From: Echinometra lucunter
Taxonomy: Eukaryota; Echinodermata; Echinoidea; Camarodonta; Echinometridae
Length of the DNA stretch: 64,000 nt
Direction of reading: 5' to 3'
Assembly: GCA_029962745.1 (NCBI GenBank)
Contig: CM057153.1
Span: 8,810,962-8,874,961, forward strand
The notes under the pieces are model-generated. The model saw nothing but the letters and a program-made list of their open reading frames with translations. It was not told where the DNA came from and did not search any database. A program made the position numbers and the translations under genes. Below are positions 59,650 to 64,000 of this stretch, one piece after another; the stretch's first letter is position 1; each line of letters opens with the position of its first letter.

Positions 59650-59960
59650 AAGGACCGATACAAAGAAGAGATAGAGAGAGAAAGAAAGAGAAAGAGAGAG
59701 GAGAAGAGATGGGGAAGGGAGAGAGAGAGAGAGAAAGAGAGAGCAAGAGAGAAAGCAGATGGAATTAGAGAGAGAGAGAAAGGGGAGAGAAAAAGAGAGA
59801 GAGAGAGATTTAGAAGTACAAAGACCTGGAGAAGCAGAGAGAGAGAGAAAGAAAAAAAAAAGAAGAAGACAGAAGCAGAAGGACGGAGAGGAGAGGATCA
59901 AACAGAGAGAAACAGAAAGTAGAAGGGGCAGAAAAATAAACAGATACACGCAGACAGAGT
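59650..59960. repeat. purine-rich (GA)n-like block
   Basis: About 300 bases of GA, GAAA and AGAG words on the + strand. Long frames on the other strand are Leu/Ser artefacts of this repeat. Confidence 0.9.
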
Positions 59961-59999
59961 GATAGACAGAACGACAAAGAAAGGCAGGCACAAAAAACG

Positions 60000-62250
60000 C
60001 TCTGTATGAAGAATTGGACAAGAAAATGTAGACACAGAGGAAAATTGAGTTTATATGCTCGATGGAAGAAAAACATCACTAGGTATTCTCACCAGTAAAT
60101 TATAATTTCTAATAGTTGTCAGATTGTAGGTGAATTCGTTAGCTCATGCACTCAATAGCTGATTATCGCGCCACAAATTCATCACCCAAGCCTCGAATCC
60201 AATTGATTTGGCGCTGGTAATGAAATTCGACGGGGTTTCTTTCAGTACATCACCTCGATAATTTCAAACTTGTTACAAGCATAAATAATTCAATTCCTAC
60301 ATCACATAACGCTCTAGAAGGTAGTAATTGAAATGTGGTCGCGAACCGACATATTTGACTTTCGCATTAAAAAGCCATCATAGACACCAGAGTAACAGCA
60401 CATGGAAGTTGGCTAGAAGTAATGATTATACTCAGCAAAGTAGCAGCGTATATTCATTTTCGCTTAACAAAGGCTTAGCAGGGCTTTAATCAAATCATTC
60501 TCTAACACAAGAATATGAAATGTCATTTGCAGAAAAATAGTGATACCGCACCATCAACACGTCAGATAAAGTAGACTGAATGAAAAGTTAAATGTAAAAG
60601 TAAAAGCAGCACATACATGACATAGGCATACGAAAGAGAAGAATCCAGTTGACTCTGTCTCGTTTTATAAGATATGAAAATGGATAAACTACCCTGTCAA
60701 CGCAACTGTCATATCATTTGAAGTAAAACATTTCTCCTCAAAAATCACATTTTCATTTCAACAGATAAAAAGCCCTTTTTGCCACAATTTTCTCCTCGTC
60801 GTCTCTCTTGGGAAGTAGACGTCTCCACTGAGAAGATTACATTACGTCTTCTATTTACTCAACCTTACAATTTCATTAACGATTTATGGATACATACGTT
60901 GAGAATATGGATGTTAATTCCCTAATCTATCTTATACATTGAAACAAAGAAGAGTGAACCTTCCCTATAAACAGCTAAACGGGAAATAACATTGACCTCA
61001 TGAATAATGCAATATAGTGTATAATGGCCATTAAACAGCAAATCGAGCTTTAAAAATTGTCGAGTACGTATCAATGCATTAGAGAAAAAATATCCATTTG
61101 GCTGTTATGCAACCTCACAGTCACAGGACTTCGAAATTTAGATATTTAAGCATTTAAGGCGACATAATGAAGGGTGTGAAAATTTAGAAATGACGGTTAA
61201 GAAATTCAAAGAACAGGTACAAAAGGCTTATGATTTCCAGTCATTAAGGATCATCGATTCGGGGTTGGTGGCTGCGGTAACATTTTCCCCTAAATGATTA
61301 GGAATTGGCTTGCCTTGTCTTCATGCATTCCGACCCTGCCTACAATCTACCTCAATAATGAGAAATGAATGGCATGATTTTGAATGAAAAGACAAACATC
61401 AAAGTTACAAACTTCTGTTTAACCTATAGAAACACCTTTATTAATAATTTCACGGCATCAGTGCAGCGTTGCAGTTTAATGAACTCCATGTCTCCTTTAA
61501 TTGACGCTTTTACATTATTTTTTCAGATTTAGATTCAGATTCATTTATTACACGAGTCAGTTGGAACAAACATAGAAGATAACAAGAGTACACAAAACAT
61601 AAATCAACGGTAGCTGACGAGACAATCCTTTTATACATATTGTTGAAGAGTATTTCAATATAAATAATTATCTTTTGATCAAAACCAAAGAAAATTTTGA
61701 ACCTATTTCCAATGCAGTACATTATACCGTTTACGAAAAGGCGCTAGGCCTCATCAAGCTCTCTTAATTTGCAGTGCGTCGTGAATCGCTATTTAAATGT
61801 GAAAGTTAGCAATTCTTTTTGGTTAGATTTTCCATTTTTCTTTCATTAGTTCATGTTATAAACATTTTTTTTTTCAGATTTAGATTCAGTGGAAATTAAG
61901 TGTTGCCAGTTTGCAGAGGGAAACTGATTATTTAGCCAGACAGAAAATTTCGTACAGTTATGGGCAGTGATGCATGGATTAAATCAGAAGCAACAAATTT
62001 ACAGAGTAAATTCTTTACACTCACGTTAAAAAAGGGTGCCAAACTCGCCTGCTCTTGAAGAACCCATCAATAATTAAAACACGCTATTAGTATGATGGTG
62101 ATGACTCAAAATCAATAGCATCGCCACTTTGGAATTACGTAACTGCAATTATGACATATAAACAACATGTTATTAGGTTAATCAACGCTCAAATACCGGT
62201 CCAAGCGATAACCATTACGATTTGATATGTTTGAAATACAAATTAAAAAA
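60000..62250. other. non-coding stretch
   Basis: AT-rich. TTTTTTCAGATTTAGATTCAG occurs twice in short form (61521-61539 and 61870-61888), the first followed by TTCATTTATTACAC like a retroposon end. No exon was recognised. Confidence 0.45.
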
Positions 62251-62354
62251 AAAGTTCTTTGTTTGCATACATTACACACTCGCTGTGTATCGGTGTAGTA
62301 TTTAATGAATTTTCCCCAAAGAAATACACGTGCTTTTTCATCTCCAAACTCATT

Positions 62355-62472
62355 ATGTCAGACAAATTGATTTCTCGCTGTCACATGGGCCAAGACAGAA
62401 CCAATGTGACGTCATACACACCATGTGGGGAAGCTGTTCAAGTTTTAGCACTATACCCGTACAGAATTAAAG
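62355..62472 (+). CDS. possible first coding exon, unidentified
   Basis: ATG at 62355 opens 39 codons (MSDKLISRCHMGQDRTNV..., SYTPCGEAVQVLALYPYRIK) that end at a consensus donor, AAAG followed by GTAAGC. Codon use is balanced and the peptide is non-repetitive. The frame is open further upstream, and no second exon was identified before the window ends. Family unknown. Confidence 0.2.
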
Positions 62473-63094
62473 GTAAGCATTCGTGTGAACTGCCGTATGG
62501 TTTAACACCCGACATTCAGTCAAATCAATTTCTTTATATCATCTTGCGTGAAGTAGCCTACACTGTAATGATGTTGCCAACGTTACATGGTTGCTAAGGC
62601 TTCACGGAAAGAATATCTTTAATATTAATTACGCCTATTATGCAATGGAAAATTGTCTACAGGTAAGATCAGAGCAGGTCGGATAATATACAATTTTATT
62701 CTGTGTAAAGCCTGCACGTGTTATCGTTTTAGGCATAAAGGCAATTTGCACTTTCACGCGCGAGAATAATTATTCTCCATTATGTTAATTTTTTTTCATC
62801 GCAACGACATTCACGCAGATAATGCGATACAAATTTTTATAGAGTTATGATCAGAGATTAAAATGTTTGCACGAGCGTAATTTTTTAAAAGCCAGAATTA
62901 TTTTCATAAGCATGAAGTATTCAAGTCACGTTATCCAGTGCAAAGACTCTTCATTTTGCTACAATTTACATTCGAACTAATATCATTTCGCATCGAATTT
63001 TCCACATTCATAATGCGAATCAAATATATCAATTAACTAGACATTTCTCAGATAGTAAATGACGCACATAATGTGGTACCGCAAGAGGGAATAG

Positions 63095-63320
63095 AGGAAA
63101 GAAAGAGAGAGAGAGAGAGAGAGTGATGGAGAGAGAGTGGGAGATGGAGAGCAAGAGAGAAAGAGATAAAGGACTTGAAGAGGGAGGGAGAGAAAAAAGA
63201 CAACAAAGAGAAGAAAGAGAAAGAGGAGAAAAATAGAAAGAGGAAGAGATGAAAGAGAAAGAGAAGAAGAGAAAGAAGGAGAGAGAGAAAAAGAAAGAGA
63301 AGAAGAAAAAAACCCCCAAA
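63095..63320. repeat. purine-rich GA block
   Basis: GAGA, GAAA and GGGA words over more than 200 bases. Overlapping Phe/Leu/Ser frames on the - strand are artefacts. Confidence 0.9.
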
Positions 63321-63909
63321 CATAAGTGAAAGAGGGAATACAATTTTTCTAACATCGGAGTGGCATACCACTCTCAAACCTTCTTCACTTTTCGTGCAGA
63401 CTAGATAGTGTTTAAGATTTTTTTTCGCTATAATTTAATGTTCTCTTACTCTCGATGAGAGTTCATTCTTTGACTACCAGGGGAGGGATACAGGTCTTGA
63501 CCCTCACACCCCCGCACACCCACCCTGCCCCCCAAAAAAGCAAGAGGAAAAAGGGTTATAATTTTTCCAACTGGAGGGAGGGGGTGTAGATTGGTGCACA
63601 TTTTTTTGTGTTTTGTAGGTGCAGGGGGAGGGAGGATGTTAACTTGTGCCCTGGATATGCTGGATTGGCTAATCACATTTATCTGCCTTTCGCTCAGTCA
63701 TCTCATATCGTACTCCTCTGTCTTCTCAACTTTGTCGCTCTCACTCTCAGATATTGCATCACCGTCTAATTTCCCTCTCTTTATTATTTGTTTATTCTCT
63801 GCCCTCTACCCCCTCTCTCTCTCTTCCTCTTCGTCTCTAATTGCTCCCAGGTATAGTGAACTTGTGCCTCCACCATCTCATCAAGAAGTCTAGCCAGGCC
63901 GAGATTGTC

Positions 63910-64000
63910 TGTTATATATACACACCACCAGCAGCCCCGTTCCCTTCTCGCTGAGAGTCCAACGACCGCCCGGGGTTGCCACGAGAGACTCGCTTGACAA
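63910..64000 (+). promoter_or_regulatory. possible TATA promoter at the window edge
   Basis: TTATATATAC at about 63912-63921 is followed 25-30 bases later by GC-rich sequence (GACCGCCCGGGG) running to the end of the window. This spacing resembles a TATA box and a 5' UTR, but the motif is symmetric and could serve the other strand or be chance. Confidence 0.2.

Overview
The window is animal (metazoan) nuclear DNA. It is AT-rich, dense in microsatellites and small DNA transposons, and its genes are split by GT-AG introns of about 0.6 to 4.6 kb. The vertebrate-type telomere motif TTAGGG, TACATG-type simple repeats scattered throughout, many short foldback elements, and a cilium/sperm-flagellum gene beside a Ly6/uPAR-type gene suggest a marine deuterostome, most likely an echinoderm such as a sea urchin. 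That placement is inference from sequence style; no search was run. There are no bacterial operons, CRISPR arrays or rRNA genes.

Two multi-exon genes can be rebuilt with consistent splice phases. (1) On the + strand, 26099-46943, 13 coding exons join without a phase conflict into a 628-residue, largely coiled-coil protein. It resembles flagellum-associated coiled-coil protein 1 (FLACC1, formerly ALS2CR12). A polyadenylation signal follows at 47291. (2) On the - strand, 58544-56264, four coding exons join into a 229-residue protein. It has a signal peptide, a Ly6/uPAR (three-finger) cysteine domain, a second shorter cysteine-rich module and a C-terminal GPI-anchor signal. This gene was found by reading splice sites and phases; its product is a cell-surface or secreted-pathway protein of unknown ligand.

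Two further starts look real but incomplete. A - strand first coding exon lies at 13180-13091 with an in-frame upstream stop and a GC-rich 5' region; no later exon was recognised. A + strand first coding exon lies at 23485-23550, just downstream of a perfect 18-bp hairpin carrying TATCGATA motifs and of a block of interstitial telomere repeat. It could splice to an exon at 24899 or, in phase, to the 5' exon of the FLACC1-like gene.

Layout: 1-13.0 kb, repeats, foldback transposons, a LINE relic and probable intron of the 13-kb - strand gene; 13.1-13.6 kb, probable promoter; 13.7-22.9 kb, gene-poor with long GA, GAT and CAC microsatellites; 23.0-25.3 kb, telomere-like block, hairpin, first exon and a duplicated element; 25.9-47.3 kb, FLACC1-like gene with intronic MITEs; 47.3-56.2 kb, intergenic or 3' UTR with MITEs; 56.3-58.5 kb, Ly6/uPAR-type gene; 58.6-64.0 kb, mostly featureless, with purine-rich microsatellites and a possible promoter at the right edge.

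The repeat content is unusually readable. It includes a TTAA-flanked MITE in two near-identical copies, several hAT-like elements (two with clear target-site duplications and matching or partly matching ends), a pogo-like element, a GGGGCC-ended palindromic family and a TTTAAAGGG-ended foldback family. Several long poly-G/poly-C runs sit just inside element ends.
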